A stretch of DNA of 64,000 nt from Enterobacter sp. R4-368 (GTDB lineage Bacteria; Pseudomonadota; Gammaproteobacteria; Enterobacterales; Enterobacteriaceae), in the NCBI RefSeq assembly GCF_000410515.1, contig NC_021500.1, positions 3,410,001 to 3,474,000 on the forward strand, written 5' to 3'. Positions 19,271 through 28,636 of this stretch are shown piece by piece; position 1 is the stretch's first letter, and the number at the start of each line of letters is the position of its first letter. The notes below the pieces were generated by a model. It was given only the letters and a program-made list of their open reading frames with translations, was not told the DNA's origin and made no database searches. Made by a program: the position numbers and the translations under genes.

Positions 19271-21418
19271 TTAACCCATTGCGCTTTCGCGCAGGCGAGT
19301 CTTCAGTTTGTTGTACTCATCTATTACATACTGCTCGGCGGCGCGCTGATCGGCGATCGGCTCCACGCGCACGGCGCAGTATTTGTACTCCGGCGTTTTG
19401 GTAATCGGGCTGAGGTTTTCCGTCACCAGCTCGTTACAGGCACCAATCCACCACTGGTAGGTCATATATACCGCGCCTTTATTAGGACGCTCGCTGACCT
19501 GCGCACGCGTGATGATTTTGCCTTTGCGCGAGTTCACCCACACCAGCGCTTCATCTTCAATGCCCAGCCTTGCAGCGTCGGCCGTGTTGATTTGCGCATA
19601 ACCGGGTTCATCCGCCAGCGCGGCGAGCGCGGCGCAGTTACCGGTCATTGAACGGCAGGAGTAGTGACCCACTTCACGCACGGTGGAAAGCACCATCGGA
19701 TACTCCTCGTTGAGTTTATCCATTGGCGCGACCCAGTCGCAGGTGAAGAACTTCGCCAGCCCATTCGGCGTGTCGAATTTTTCTTTGAACAGATACGACG
19801 TGCCTTGATCGGCATCCGACGTGTCACGACACGGCCACTGAATGTAGCCCAGCTCACCCATTTTTTCGTAGGTGGCGCCGTAGAAGTCCGGGCAGAGATG
19901 ACGCAATTCATCCCAGATTTCCTGCGTGTTGTTGTAATGCATCGGATAGCCCATCCGGGTGGCAATCTCGCTGATGATTTGCCAGTCCGTTTTCAGATCC
20001 CACTTCGGTTCCACCGCTTTAAAGAATCGCTGGAAGCCGCGATCCGCTGCGGTATACACACCTTCGTGCTCACCCCAGGATGTCGACGGCAGGATGACGT
20101 CCGCCGCGGCTGCGGTTTTGGTCATGAAAATGTCCTGCACAATGACCAGTTCCAGCCCTTCAAACGCCTTACGTACCGCTGAAAGCTCGGCATCGGTCTG
20201 AAGCGGATCTTCGCCCATGATGTAGGCGGCGCGGACTTCGCCATGCTCAACGCGGTGCGGCAGTTCGCTGATGCGATAACCGGTATGCGCAGGCAGGCTT
20301 TCCACGCCCCAGGCTTTGGCGAATTTCTCGCGGTGCGCCTCCTCTTTCACGTACTGGTAACCAGGGTAGGTATCCGGTAACGCGCCCATATCGCAGGCAC
20401 CCTGCACGTTGTTCTGACCACGCACCGGGTTCACCCCAACGTGCGCTTTGCCGAGGTTGCCCGTCAGCATCGCGAGGCTGGTCAGCGAACGCACGGTTTC
20501 CACCCCCTGGTAGAACTGGGTCACGCCCATGCCCCACAGAATGGCAGCGGTTTTCGCACCGGCATACATACGGGCGGCCTGGCGGATCTCCTGCGCAGTG
20601 ACGCCGGTGATCTCCTCGACCGATTCCGGCGTATAGCCTTCAACGATTTTCCGGTACTCTTCAAACCCTTCGGTACGATTGGCGACAAACGCTTCGTCGT
20701 ACAGCTTTTCCTCAATAATGACATGCCCCATTGCGTTGAGCAGGGCGATGTTCGACCCGTTTTTCAATGCAACGTGCATATCAGCAATGCGCGCGGTTTC
20801 GATTTTGCGCGGATCGCAGACGATGATTTTCGCCCCGTTTTGTTTCGCGCGAATCACATGATTAGCGACGATCGGGTGAGAATCCGCCGGGTTGTAACCA
20901 AAGATAAACACTAAATCTGTGTTATCAATTTCATTAATGGCATTACTCATCGCGCCATTACCGACCGACTGGTGCAGACCTGCAACCGATGGGCCGTGTC
21001 AGACGCGAGCGCAGCAGTCGACGTTATTGGTACCAATAACGGCGCGCGCGAATTTTTGCATTATGTAGTTGGTTTCATTACCCGTACCGCGGGAAGAGCC
21101 GGTGGTCTGGATTGCATCCGGACCGTACTTCTCTTTGATGGCGCTCAGACGACCGGCGACATAATCGAGCGCTTCATCCCAGGATACCGACTCCAGTTTG
21201 CCGCCGCGCTGGCGACGGATCATCGGGGTTTTCAGGCGAGGTGTCAGAATCTGGGTATCGTTAATAAAATCCCAGCCGTAATAACCCTTCAGGCAGAGCG
21301 TGCCCTGATTGGTCTTGCCCTGCGCAGCCTCCGCCCGAACGATTTTGCCGTTATCGACCACCAGGTGAATCTTGCAACCTGAGGCGCAATACGGGCAAAC
21401 CGTGACGACTTTTTTCAT
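19271..21418 (-). CDS. fdhF: FdhF, selenocysteine-containing formate dehydrogenase H
   Basis: 715 residues, the E. coli length, when the in-frame UGA at codon 140 (20999-21001) is read as selenocysteine. The N terminus KKVVTVCPYCASGCKIH carries the [4Fe-4S] cysteines and CLKGYYGWDF follows. The segment before the UGA, NVDCCARV, and after it, HGPSVAGLHQSVG, are those of E. coli. The molybdopterin-binding domains continue to YCAVRVEPIADQRAAEQYV. FdhF oxidises formate to CO2 as part of the cytosolic side of the formate hydrogenlyase complex in fermentation. The ATG at 21418 gives U140; a GTG one codon earlier is not needed. A sigma-54 promoter lies upstream. A gene caller that stops at UGA splits this gene in two. 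Confidence 0.97.
20960..21001 (-). promoter_or_regulatory. UGA-Sec codon and SECIS hairpin in fdhF
   Basis: Read on the minus strand the UGA (21001-20999) is followed by CACGGCCCATCGG and then TTGCAGGTCTGCACCAGTCG. The GGUCUGC apical loop and flanking stem are those of the bacterial fdhF SECIS that binds SelB, differing from my memory of the E. coli element at about one base (CCAGTCG for CCAATCG). Confidence 0.93.
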
Positions 21419-21454
21419 CACTTTCGCTCCAGTTAAGAATATCGCCCCCGATTA

Positions 21455-21470
21455 TGCATCTTCTATGCCA
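21455..21470 (-). promoter_or_regulatory. Sigma-54 (-24/-12) promoter of fdhF
   Basis: On the minus strand TGGCAT-agaag-ATGCA matches the -24/-12 consensus TGGCAC-N5-TTGCA, ending 37 bp before the fdhF ATG. In E. coli fdhF is sigma-54 and FhlA dependent. The upstream GTGACGTGTCGAAAG (about 21550-21564) may include an FhlA site, but I cannot define it. Confidence 0.8.
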
Positions 21471-21675
21471 CAGTGTTGCTGGGGGTATTCACTGATATTA
21501 CGGCGGATATTTGGTCAAAATACTGACGAAACGCAGGTCATCGTCAAAAGTGACGTGTCGAAAGGCGAGGGGGATGTGACCCCGGTTAAAAATCCGGCAT
21601 TTAGTCGCTGCATTTATCAATCGCAGCCAACAGAATGAGCCAGAATGAGCAAATAAAGCCTGGCGGAAGCGGATA

Positions 21676-22407
21676 ATGAAACCTGCGATTCTGGTTGTGG
21701 ATGACGATACGGCGGTGTGTTCACTGCTGGAAGATGTGCTCAACGAGCACGTCTTTACGGTCTACGCCTGCCATAACGGGCGTGATGCGGTAAACCTTTG
21801 TGCGCAGCATGCGGATATCGCGCTGGTGCTGCTGGATATGATGTTGCCGGATATCAACGGCTTGCAGGTATTACAGCAATTGCAAAAACTGCGCCCGTCG
21901 CTGCCGGTGGTGATGCTGACCGGGCTGGGCAGCGAATCGGATGTGGTGGTCGGGCTGGAAATGGGCGCCGATGACTACATTGGCAAACCTTTTAACGCGC
22001 GTGTGCTGGTCGCGCGCGTCAAAGCGGTATTACGGCGTACCGGCGTGCTGGCGGCGGAAGCCACCGCGATAAAAACGCCGGGGTTTGTCTTTAACGGCTG
22101 GCATCTCGATCCTGAGCGCTGTGAGCTGTTTAACCCGCAGCAGCAGAGCGTGGCGTTGACGCAAGGGGAGTACAGCTTATTGCTGGCGCTGGTGCAAAAC
22201 GCGCGTCGGGTACTGAATCGCGAACAGTTGCTGGAGCTAACGCACAGCGAAAGCGTCGATGTGTTTGATCGCACCATTGACGTGTTGATTATGCGCCTGC
22301 GCCGCAAAATCGAAACCAATCCTCACCAACCCGCGTTGATCAAAACCTTGCGCGGGCTTGGTTACGTGTTTGCCGCAGACGTTTCTCACGGTGATAAAGC
22401 CGCCTGA
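21676..22407 (+). CDS. OmpR/PhoB-family response regulator
   Basis: 243 residues. Receiver domain 1-120 with acidic pocket VVDDD (8-12), phosphoacceptor Asp54 in VLLDMMLPDI, the Thr in MLTG and the conserved Lys in YIGKPF. Trans_Reg_C winged helix at about 140-235 (LTQGEYSLLLALVQNARRVLNREQLLEL, then VDVFDRTIDVLIMRLRRKI). It is divergent from fdhF and convergent with a sugar operon; no kinase gene adjoins it. The unpaired hybrid kinase at the other end of that operon is the natural partner, and the sugar operon the likely target. A related arrangement of a sugar cluster with two-component genes is reported near this locus in E. coli O157. Confidence 0.9.
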   Translation: MKPAILVVDDDTAVCSLLEDVLNEHVFTVYACHNGRDAVNLCAQHADIALVLLDMMLPDINGLQVLQQLQKLRPSLPVVMLTGLGSESDVVVGLEMGADDYIGKPFNARVLVARVKAVLRRTGVLAAEATAIKTPGFVFNGWHLDPERCELFNPQQQSVALTQGEYSLLLALVQNARRVLNREQLLELTHSESVDVFDRTIDVLIMRLRRKIETNPHQPALIKTLRGLGYVFAADVSHGDKAA

Positions 22408-22410
22408 GCC

Positions 22411-23403
22411 TCAGCACTCTTGTAATAACGCGTCCAGCGTTTTCGCGCCGTCAATGGCGTTGGCGCACAGCAGGCTGGCGCGGGCGCAGGCATGCGCCAG
22501 CAAAATGCTTTTTTGCAGCGGCCAGCTTTCATGGCAACCATATAAAAAACCGGCGCAAAAGGCGTCTCCCGCCCCCACGCTGCCAATAATTTCGGCCTGG
22601 CTCAGCATCCGCGAAGGTACCCAGCTGCCCGCTTCGCCGGGTGCTTCACCCCAGGCACCTTCCGGGCAGTGGATCACTACCCGCTGTTTTACGCCCGCCG
22701 CCAGCAGTTTTGCTGCGGCGAGAGCGATATTGTCGATATGCGGCCCGTCGTCGGCTGTGCGCATTGCCAGTCCGCTGAACTCGCCCGCTTCCAGTTCGTT
22801 GATCACCAGATAATCGAGATGCGGCAAGCAGGGCAGCACCAGCGGTTGATAGCGCGGATCGCCTTTGCGCGACACTAAATCGAGCGAGGTTTCAAAACCC
22901 TGTTCGCGCATTTGCGCCAGCAGGCGTGCGCTGCGGGTGCCAAATTCCTCATCGGGTTTATCCAGGCTGTCGAGCAGCAGTAAATAACCGAGATGGAAAA
23001 TCTTCATGCTGCCATCCAGCCCGTCAAAGGCGGGCAGATCCAGCAGACGATTGGCTCCCGGCGAGTGGAAAAAGGTGCGCTGCCCGGAAGGATCGGTCAT
23101 CACCTGCGACATGGACGTCGGTGCCGACGTGGTGCGCTGTACATGCTGGCGGTTGACGTGGTACTGCTCCAGCATCGCCAGAATATAATCGCCGTCGCTG
23201 TCTTCGCCCACCAGCCCGACCGCCTGTAGCGGCAGGCCAACGTGCATTTTCGCCAGCGTCAGCAGGACATTCAGCGGCGCACCGCCGGTGGAGCGCTCGC
23301 TGTGGGTGATTTCCGCCAGCCAGCCGCGCTCCGGCCACTGCACAATCTGGTGGACATGATCGACCAGCATATTTCCGGCGGCGATAACCCCTTTACGTTC
23401 CAT
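22411..23403 (-). CDS. PfkB-family carbohydrate kinase
   Basis: 330 residues from the ATG at 23403, which overlaps the aldolase stop (TGATG); a GTG one codon earlier is possible. Ribokinase/PfkB fold: N-terminal signature GNMLVDHVHQIVQWPERG with a following STGGAPLNVLLTLAKMH sugar-binding stretch, and C-terminal signature GSVGAGDAFCAGFLYG with the catalytic Asp of GAGD. It phosphorylates a sugar with ATP in the cytosol. It is the last gene of the transporter-isomerase-aldolase-kinase operon. It would make the phosphorylated ketose that the aldolase cleaves; which hydroxyl is phosphorylated is not visible. Confidence 0.87.
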   Translation of the reverse strand: MERKGVIAAGNMLVDHVHQIVQWPERGWLAEITHSERSTGGAPLNVLLTLAKMHVGLPLQAVGLVGEDSDGDYILAMLEQYHVNRQHVQRTTSAPTSMSQVMTDPSGQRTFFHSPGANRLLDLPAFDGLDGSMKIFHLGYLLLLDSLDKPDEEFGTRSARLLAQMREQGFETSLDLVSRKGDPRYQPLVLPCLPHLDYLVINELEAGEFSGLAMRTADDGPHIDNIALAAAKLLAAGVKQRVVIHCPEGAWGEAPGEAGSWVPSRMLSQAEIIGSVGAGDAFCAGFLYGCHESWPLQKSILLAHACARASLLCANAIDGAKTLDALLQEC

Positions 23404-24263
23404 CACAGTTGCCCCGCGCTGCCAAAGATGCGCATCTGCCCGGCGACGGTATCGGTAATGGCTTCTTCAACACTGAGCAATAACTGCGCGAACTCATCAT
23501 ACAGCGGCTGGCGGTTGCCCATGCGCTGCTCAATGGCGCCCAGTGCGGCTTGCGACATGCCGGTGTAGAAGTTGATCTTATGAATGCCGAGCGAGATGGC
23601 GCGGCGGAAATCGTCATCGCTGATGCCGGAACCGCCGTGCAGCACCAGCGGCAGGCCGGTTTGCTGGCGAATGGCGTCCAGACGTTCGAAATCGAGTTTC
23701 GGCTCGCCTTTGTACTTGCCGTGCGCGTTACCAATGGCGACCGCCAGCGTATCGATGCCGGTACGATCCACAAAATCCCGCGCCAGCGCCGGATCGGTGA
23801 AACAGGCTTCATCGGCGTGACCGTACAACGCACCGCCTTCATCGCCGCCCACCGCGCCCAGCTCGGCTTCAACGGAAACGCCCACCGCGTGGCACATCTT
23901 CACCACTTCCCGCGTCTGGCGAATATTCTCTTCGTACTCCAGCGTGGAGCCATCGAACATCACCGAACTAAAGCCGAGCCGCAGCGCGCGCACCACGGAT
24001 TCAAAGTGCAGCCCGTGGTCGAGATTTAAGACCACCGGAATGTCACTGCAGGCGGCCTCGAATTTCACCGCTTCGACCAGCGAGTCCAGCGAGATGTACT
24101 TAAAATGCACTTCGGCGATGTTGATGATAAACGGCGAGCGCTCCTGTTTCGCGGCGGCGAACAGGGCGCGTAGAAAGTGGGAGTCGAGCACGTTGAACGC
24201 GCCCAGGGCGTAGTGATGTTCGCGGGCGTGGGTCAGGCCTTCGGCAAGAGAAATCAGCGGCAT
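23403..24263 (-). CDS. Class II fructose/tagatose-bisphosphate-type aldolase
   Basis: 286 residues from the ATG at 24263 (AAAGGAG before it), the usual length for the KbaY/GatY/Fba class IIA-like family. PLISLAEGLTHAREHHYALGAFNV is the family N terminus. Zn ligands are in LNLDHGLHFE, in VEAELGAVGGDEGG, in IGNAHGKY and in LHGGSGISDDDF. The enzyme cleaves a ketose (bis)phosphate to dihydroxyacetone phosphate and an aldehyde with Zn2+. With the isomerase and kinase it would complete breakdown of the imported sugar. Translation is coupled to the kinase gene by the TGATG overlap. Confidence 0.88.
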   Translation of the reverse strand: MPLISLAEGLTHAREHHYALGAFNVLDSHFLRALFAAAKQERSPFIINIAEVHFKYISLDSLVEAVKFEAACSDIPVVLNLDHGLHFESVVRALRLGFSSVMFDGSTLEYEENIRQTREVVKMCHAVGVSVEAELGAVGGDEGGALYGHADEACFTDPALARDFVDRTGIDTLAVAIGNAHGKYKGEPKLDFERLDAIRQQTGLPLVLHGGSGISDDDFRRAISLGIHKINFYTGMSQAALGAIEQRMGNRQPLYDEFAQLLLSVEEAITDTVAGQMRIFGSAGQL

Positions 24264-24274
24264 AGCAAACTCCT

Positions 24275-24961
24275 TTAGCTCAGAAACAGATGATACTCGT
24301 TGCACAGCACCAGCAGCGCCGGTTCGTCTTCCAGAATGTTGTTGTAGCGATCCATGGCATTCAGGAAGTGGTTGTCATGCTCGTCATCGTTTACCGACGA
24401 CACTTCCCCGACCAGCACATCGCCGAAGCCGGGTTCGCCCCAGAAGCTGTGATACAGCCCCGGTGGCAGGCAAATACTTTCCCCTGGTGAGAGGCGCAGC
24501 TGGCTGCCCGCCGCGTGTGTCTGAATGCAGCCATCAATGACCACGGTAACGTCGGTGTTGAGCGTCTCGTCATTCGCTCCGGCGTTCCACAGTTCAATAA
24601 TTAAATTACCGCCGCCGCGATTAATGATGTCCTCGCGCTTGCGCCAGTGAAAATGCATCGGTGTCACCTGTGCGTCGCGCACATGCATGATCTTTTCCGC
24701 ATAACATTTTTCATAGGGCGCGCCGTTGGGCGAGCCGTTGCGCAGCGTAAACAGCGTCAGCCCCTGGGCGTAGAAATTCGAATTGCCGAAGGCGGTGACA
24801 TCCCAGCCTAACTTCAGATCGAACACTTCGCGCCAGGCCTCTCTGTCCAGCTGTTGCCATTTGGTTGGTGGAAAACTGGCAAAAGGAGGCAGATGCACAT
24901 CGTGCATCGAGAAGAACTGTCGTGTATGGCCGAGAATCTCATTAATGGCGGAGCGTTTCAT
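24275..24961 (-). CDS. D-lyxose/D-mannose isomerase-type sugar isomerase
   Basis: 228 residues, matching the D-lyxose ketol-isomerase cupin family (PF07385). The metal site is visible as TPMHFHWRKREDIINRGGG with two His and a Glu, and PPGLYHSFWGEPG with a third His. Family enzymes interconvert D-lyxose and D-xylulose, or D-mannose and D-fructose, with Mn2+. A close homologue in E. coli O157 (Z5688) was structurally characterised as such an isomerase, from a similar operon. It is the first enzyme gene after the binding-protein gene, separated from it by a stem-loop. It defines the pathway as aldose to ketose conversion before phosphorylation. Confidence 0.85.
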   Translation of the reverse strand: MKRSAINEILGHTRQFFSMHDVHLPPFASFPPTKWQQLDREAWREVFDLKLGWDVTAFGNSNFYAQGLTLFTLRNGSPNGAPYEKCYAEKIMHVRDAQVTPMHFHWRKREDIINRGGGNLIIELWNAGANDETLNTDVTVVIDGCIQTHAAGSQLRLSPGESICLPPGLYHSFWGEPGFGDVLVGEVSSVNDDEHDNHFLNAMDRYNNILEDEPALLVLCNEYHLFLS

Positions 24962-24981
24962 GGTATCCCCTGTGTTGGCAC

Positions 24982-25005
24982 TCCCTCTCCCTGGCGGGAG
25001 AGGGA
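24982..25005 (-). repeat. Intra-operon stem-loop between binding-protein and isomerase genes
   Basis: TCCCTCTCCC-gcca-GGGAGAGGGA on the minus strand, between the binding-protein stop and the isomerase start, with no T-run. Such structures downstream of periplasmic binding-protein genes raise their mRNA stability relative to the downstream cistrons. Confidence 0.65.
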
Positions 25006-25012
25006 TAAACCG

Positions 25013-25954
25013 TTATTTCACCGTCCAGCCTTTGTAACTGCCGACATTCTGTTTATCGATCATGGTCACCGGGATCAGCACCGGCGCTTTCGGCGCGGGT
25101 TTGCCTTGCAGGATGTCATAACCAATTTCCACCGCGCGGGCGGCCATCACTTGGGGATCCTGAGCCGGGGTGGCGACAAACAGCGAGTTCTTACGTTTCA
25201 GCGCCTCTTCACCGTCCGGGCTGCCGTCGACGCCAACGATAAAGAACTCGTTGCGTTGCGCCTGTTTAGCAGCCAGATCGGCACCGATCGCCGTCGGATC
25301 GTTAATCGCAAATACGCCGTCGATTTTCGGGTTAGCGGCAAGCAGTGAGGTCATCACTTCCAGCCCGCCTTCACGGCTGCCTTTGGCGTTCTGGTTATCG
25401 GAAAGCACCTTGATGTCCGGGTGGCGTTTAAACTCGGTCTGGCAACCCTCGACACGGTTCTGTACGGCGGAAACCGGCGGCCCGTTGATGATCACCACAT
25501 TGCCTTTGCCTTTCAGACGATCGGTGATGTATTTACACGCCATTTCACCCGCCTGGGTGTTATCGGAGGTAATGGTGGCGTCAGCGCCTTCCGCCGCTAC
25601 GTCAACCGCCACGACGACGATCCCGGCGTCTTTCGCCCGTTTCACCGCCGGGCCGATGCCTTTGGAGTCTGCGGCGTTGAGGATGATCATGTCGACTTTG
25701 GCGGCGATAAAGTTGTCAATCTGCGCCACTTGCTGACCGAGATCGTAGCCGCTGGAAACCAGCGTCACTTTGACCTTATCGCCCGCCAGTTTGCGCGCTT
25801 CCAGCTCCGCCCCCTTGGTGATTTGCACGAAGAAGGGGTTGGCCAGATCGCCCACCGTCACGCCGATGGACTTCAGTTCTTTGGCCTGCGCGAACGGGGC
25901 GCTGGCCAGCAGAGCACCCGCGCAGAGCGCAGTGACAAGAGGTTTAAGACGCAT
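25013..25954 (-). CDS. Periplasmic sugar-binding protein (RbsB-like, ABC transporter)
   Basis: 313 residues. Signal peptide MRLKPLVTALCAGALLASAPFAQA cut before KELK. The mature protein is a type I periplasmic binding protein (Peripla_BP_4): IGVTVGDLANPFFVQITKGAELEARKL, DMIILNAADSKGIGPAVKRAKDAGIVVVAVD and FAINDPTAIGADLAAK. These resemble ribose/allose/xylose binding proteins. It delivers the monosaccharide to the permease encoded downstream of the ATPase. Third gene of the operon in transcription order. Confidence 0.9.
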   Translation of the reverse strand: MRLKPLVTALCAGALLASAPFAQAKELKSIGVTVGDLANPFFVQITKGAELEARKLAGDKVKVTLVSSGYDLGQQVAQIDNFIAAKVDMIILNAADSKGIGPAVKRAKDAGIVVVAVDVAAEGADATITSDNTQAGEMACKYITDRLKGKGNVVIINGPPVSAVQNRVEGCQTEFKRHPDIKVLSDNQNAKGSREGGLEVMTSLLAANPKIDGVFAINDPTAIGADLAAKQAQRNEFFIVGVDGSPDGEEALKRKNSLFVATPAQDPQVMAARAVEIGYDILQGKPAPKAPVLIPVTMIDKQNVGSYKGWTVK

Positions 25955-25994
25955 GCTGTAATCCTCGCTTATGTTGCTGTTTTGTAGGGTATTG

Positions 25995-26996
25995 TTATGC
26001 TGCCTGATGATGCCGGGTACGGTATTTGTCGATCAGCACCGCTATGATGATCACCGCCCCTTTGATCACCAATTGCCAGAAGTAGGAGACGCCCATCAGC
26101 GTCATCCCATTGTTTAAGGTGGCGATAATCAGCGCCCCCACCAGCGTACCGGTGATGGTGCCAATGCCGCCGACAAAGCTGGTACCGCCGAGGATCACCG
26201 CCGCGATGGCGTCCAGCTCATAGCCCATGCCGAGGTTGCCGTTGGCGCTGTATAAGCGCGAGGCGCTCATCACCCCGCCAAGACCGGAAAGCAACCCGCT
26301 CATGCCATAGACGAACAGCAACACCAGCCACACTTTGATGCCGGTCAGGCGTGCGGCCTGCATATTGCCGCCCACCGCGTAAATATGTACGCCAAGCGTG
26401 GTGCGGCGCAGGATAAACCAGCACACCACAATCACCGCCAGCGCGATCACCACCAGCCACGGCACCGGGCCAAGATAGTTATTGCCGATCCACTCAAAAC
26501 TGATGTCGGAGTTAATCACTGTGGTGCCGTCAGCCAGCAGATAGGCCGCACCGCGCAGCGCGGTGTAAGTGCCGAGCGTGACGATAAACGGCGGCAACCC
26601 GGCGAACGCCACCAGCGCACCGTTAAACAGCCCCAGCACCAGGCCAAGCATCAGCGCCGCCGGCACCGACAGCATGGCGAGCTCCGGTGTCAACGACACC
26701 ACCATTGCTGCCACTGCTGTAGTACCAAGGATCGACCCGACAGACAGGTCAATGCCGCCAGTCAGAATGATGAAGGTCATCCCTGCCGCCAGCACGATGT
26801 TGATCGACGCCTGGCGGGTGATATTCAGCAAATTGCTTTCGGTAAAGAAGTTCGGCGCGATAAAGCCAAACACGGCGACGATGAGGATCAAAATCGGCAG
26901 AATGCCGACCGTTTGCATCAGATCGCCCATTAACATTTTTTTGGCGGAGGCCGATTTGGCGACCTCGGTGGCTGTATTTTCTTTGTAATCAGTCAT
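25995..26996 (-). CDS. Sugar ABC transporter permease (RbsC-like)
   Basis: 333 residues with 8-10 membrane segments (BPD_transp_2 family, PF02653). Signatures: [49 protein letters not shown] and [23 protein letters not shown] sequence near residue 260. A homodimer would form the channel for the RbsB-like and RbsA-like partners. Its ATG overlaps the end of the ATPase gene by 8 bp (ATGACTGA). Confidence 0.9.
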   Translation of the reverse strand: MTDYKENTATEVAKSASAKKMLMGDLMQTVGILPILILIVAVFGFIAPNFFTESNLLNITRQASINIVLAAGMTFIILTGGIDLSVGSILGTTAVAAMVVSLTPELAMLSVPAALMLGLVLGLFNGALVAFAGLPPFIVTLGTYTALRGAAYLLADGTTVINSDISFEWIGNNYLGPVPWLVVIALAVIVVCWFILRRTTLGVHIYAVGGNMQAARLTGIKVWLVLLFVYGMSGLLSGLGGVMSASRLYSANGNLGMGYELDAIAAVILGGTSFVGGIGTITGTLVGALIIATLNNGMTLMGVSYFWQLVIKGAVIIIAVLIDKYRTRHHQAA

Positions 26997-28512
26997 GGTG
27001 TACCGCCGGATGTAGGGATTCGTTAACGCCGGTCGCCAGCGTCATGATGTTTTCCTGGGTGATGTCGCCGTTGAGTAACTCACCGGCAATCTCGCCTTCG
27101 CGCATCACATACACGCGATCGCTCATGCCGACCACTTCCGGTAACTCACTGGAGATCATCAGGATCGCCACGCCTTTGCGCGCCATCTGGTTCATGATCC
27201 GGTAGATCTCGCTTTTCGCGCCGACATCGACGCCGCGCGTTGGCTCGTCGAGGATCAAAATGCGGGGGCCAATCGCCACCCAGCGCGAGATCAGCAGTTT
27301 CTGTTGGTTGCCGCCGGAAAGCCCGCCCGCCCGTACTTGCGCGTGCGGCACGCGGATGTTGAGCAACTTGATGGCATCATCGGAGATCGACTGCGCTTTT
27401 TTGCGATCGAGCATTCCCCAGGCGGCGTCGCGCTCAAGCGTCGCCATGGTGATGTTCTCCTGCGCCGCCAGTTCGAGAAACAGCCCTTGCTCTTTGCGGT
27501 TTTCGGTCAAAAAACCGATGCCCAAATCAATGGCGGCGCGCGGGGAGTGGATCACCACCGGTTCGCCATCCACTTCGATCATGCCGCCGGTGGCTTTACG
27601 CACGCCGAAGATCAACTGCGCCAGTTCCGATCGCCCCGCACCAACCAGCCCGGCGAGACCGACGATCTCCCCGGCGCGGACATGCAAGCTAACCGGCTGG
27701 ATCTTTTCGTTATCCGTCAGGTGGTGAATGCTCAGACGTGGGCTGCCGAGCGGAATATCGCGCTCTTTGTTAAACAGATCGCTGAGTGGTCGCCCGACCA
27801 TCATGCGCACCAGCTCGGAGGCGTTCAGTTTGTCGCGGGTCAGGCTGCCGACGTATTGCCCGTCGCGCAGCACGCTGACGCGATCGGAAAGCTCATACAC
27901 TTCCGCCATGCGGTGGCTGATGTAGATAATCGCCATGCCTTGATCGCGCAGACGCAGGATCAGTTCGAACAGGCGGTGAGTTTCACGCGAAGAGAGGGCG
28001 GCGGTGGGTTCGTCCATTACCAGAATGCGGCTGTTGCGGTGCAATGCGCGGGCGATCTCCACCTGCTGTTGTTCGGCGATGGTTAACGTCATCACCCGGT
28101 CGGTGGCTTTGAAATTGGCGCCAAGGCGATCGATCACCGCCTGGGCTTGCGCGGCCATCTCTTTGCGCTGCACCAGTCCGCCACGGGCGATTTCGCTGCC
28201 GAGAAAGATGTTTTCAGCGACGGTAAGATTGGGCGCGAGCTGCATCTCCTGGTAAATCAAGGTGATGCCCGCCGCCAGCGCGTCTTTCGGGCCTTTGATA
28301 CTGTAAGGCTGTCCATCAATCAGGATCTCGCCGCTGGTGGCGCTGTACGCCCCGGCAAGAATTTTCATTAACGTGCTTTTCCCCGCGCCGTTTTCCCCCA
28401 TTAGCGCGTGGATCTCGCCGGGCCAGACCGTCAGGTCCACCCCTTTGAGCGCGTAAAACTTGCCAAACGCTTTGGCAATGTTGCGCATCTCCAGAACGGG
28501 CGTTGTGCTCAT
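26989..28512 (-). CDS. Sugar ABC transporter ATP-binding protein (RbsA-like, double ABC)
   Basis: 507 residues from the ATG at 28512, preceded by GGGGAGCC; a longer frame to 28569 has no site. Two fused ABC domains as in RbsA/MglA/XylG. The first has Walker [10 protein letters not shown], a [15 protein letters not shown] signature region and Walker [12 protein letters not shown]. The second has a degenerate Walker A (GLVGAGRSE, normal for this family), signature [14 protein letters not shown] and Walker [13 protein letters not shown]. It energises monosaccharide import. First gene of the six-gene operon, divergent from the sensor kinase. Confidence 0.92.
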   Translation of the reverse strand: MSTTPVLEMRNIAKAFGKFYALKGVDLTVWPGEIHALMGENGAGKSTLMKILAGAYSATSGEILIDGQPYSIKGPKDALAAGITLIYQEMQLAPNLTVAENIFLGSEIARGGLVQRKEMAAQAQAVIDRLGANFKATDRVMTLTIAEQQQVEIARALHRNSRILVMDEPTAALSSRETHRLFELILRLRDQGMAIIYISHRMAEVYELSDRVSVLRDGQYVGSLTRDKLNASELVRMMVGRPLSDLFNKERDIPLGSPRLSIHHLTDNEKIQPVSLHVRAGEIVGLAGLVGAGRSELAQLIFGVRKATGGMIEVDGEPVVIHSPRAAIDLGIGFLTENRKEQGLFLELAAQENITMATLERDAAWGMLDRKKAQSISDDAIKLLNIRVPHAQVRAGGLSGGNQQKLLISRWVAIGPRILILDEPTRGVDVGAKSEIYRIMNQMARKGVAILMISSELPEVVGMSDRVYVMREGEIAGELLNGDITQENIMTLATGVNESLHPAVHHD

Positions 28513-28636
28513 GTCAGGCTCCCCGGAAGGACGATATCCGCACTTCATCACACGTTCGTAAATGCACAATGTCAGAAGCTGTTCATATTTGTCATAGTGA
28601 CGCCCATACCCGCGTTGAGCCTCTTATGGAGCCACT
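28513..28636. promoter_or_regulatory. Divergent promoter region of sugar operon and sensor kinase
   Basis: 124 bp between the ATPase and kinase starts. TGTCA-type repeats (TGTCAgaagctgTTCAtatttGTCAT, about 28570-28595 in part) are spaced near 10-11 bp, as OmpR-family regulators often need. I propose this as the response-regulator target; it is not proven by the sequence. Confidence 0.35.

Noticed and set aside
19271..21421. fdhF as a pseudogene or two genes split by a stop codon
   Set aside because: The stop is UGA exactly at the known Sec codon and is followed by the SECIS element; reading frame and length agree with functional FdhF.
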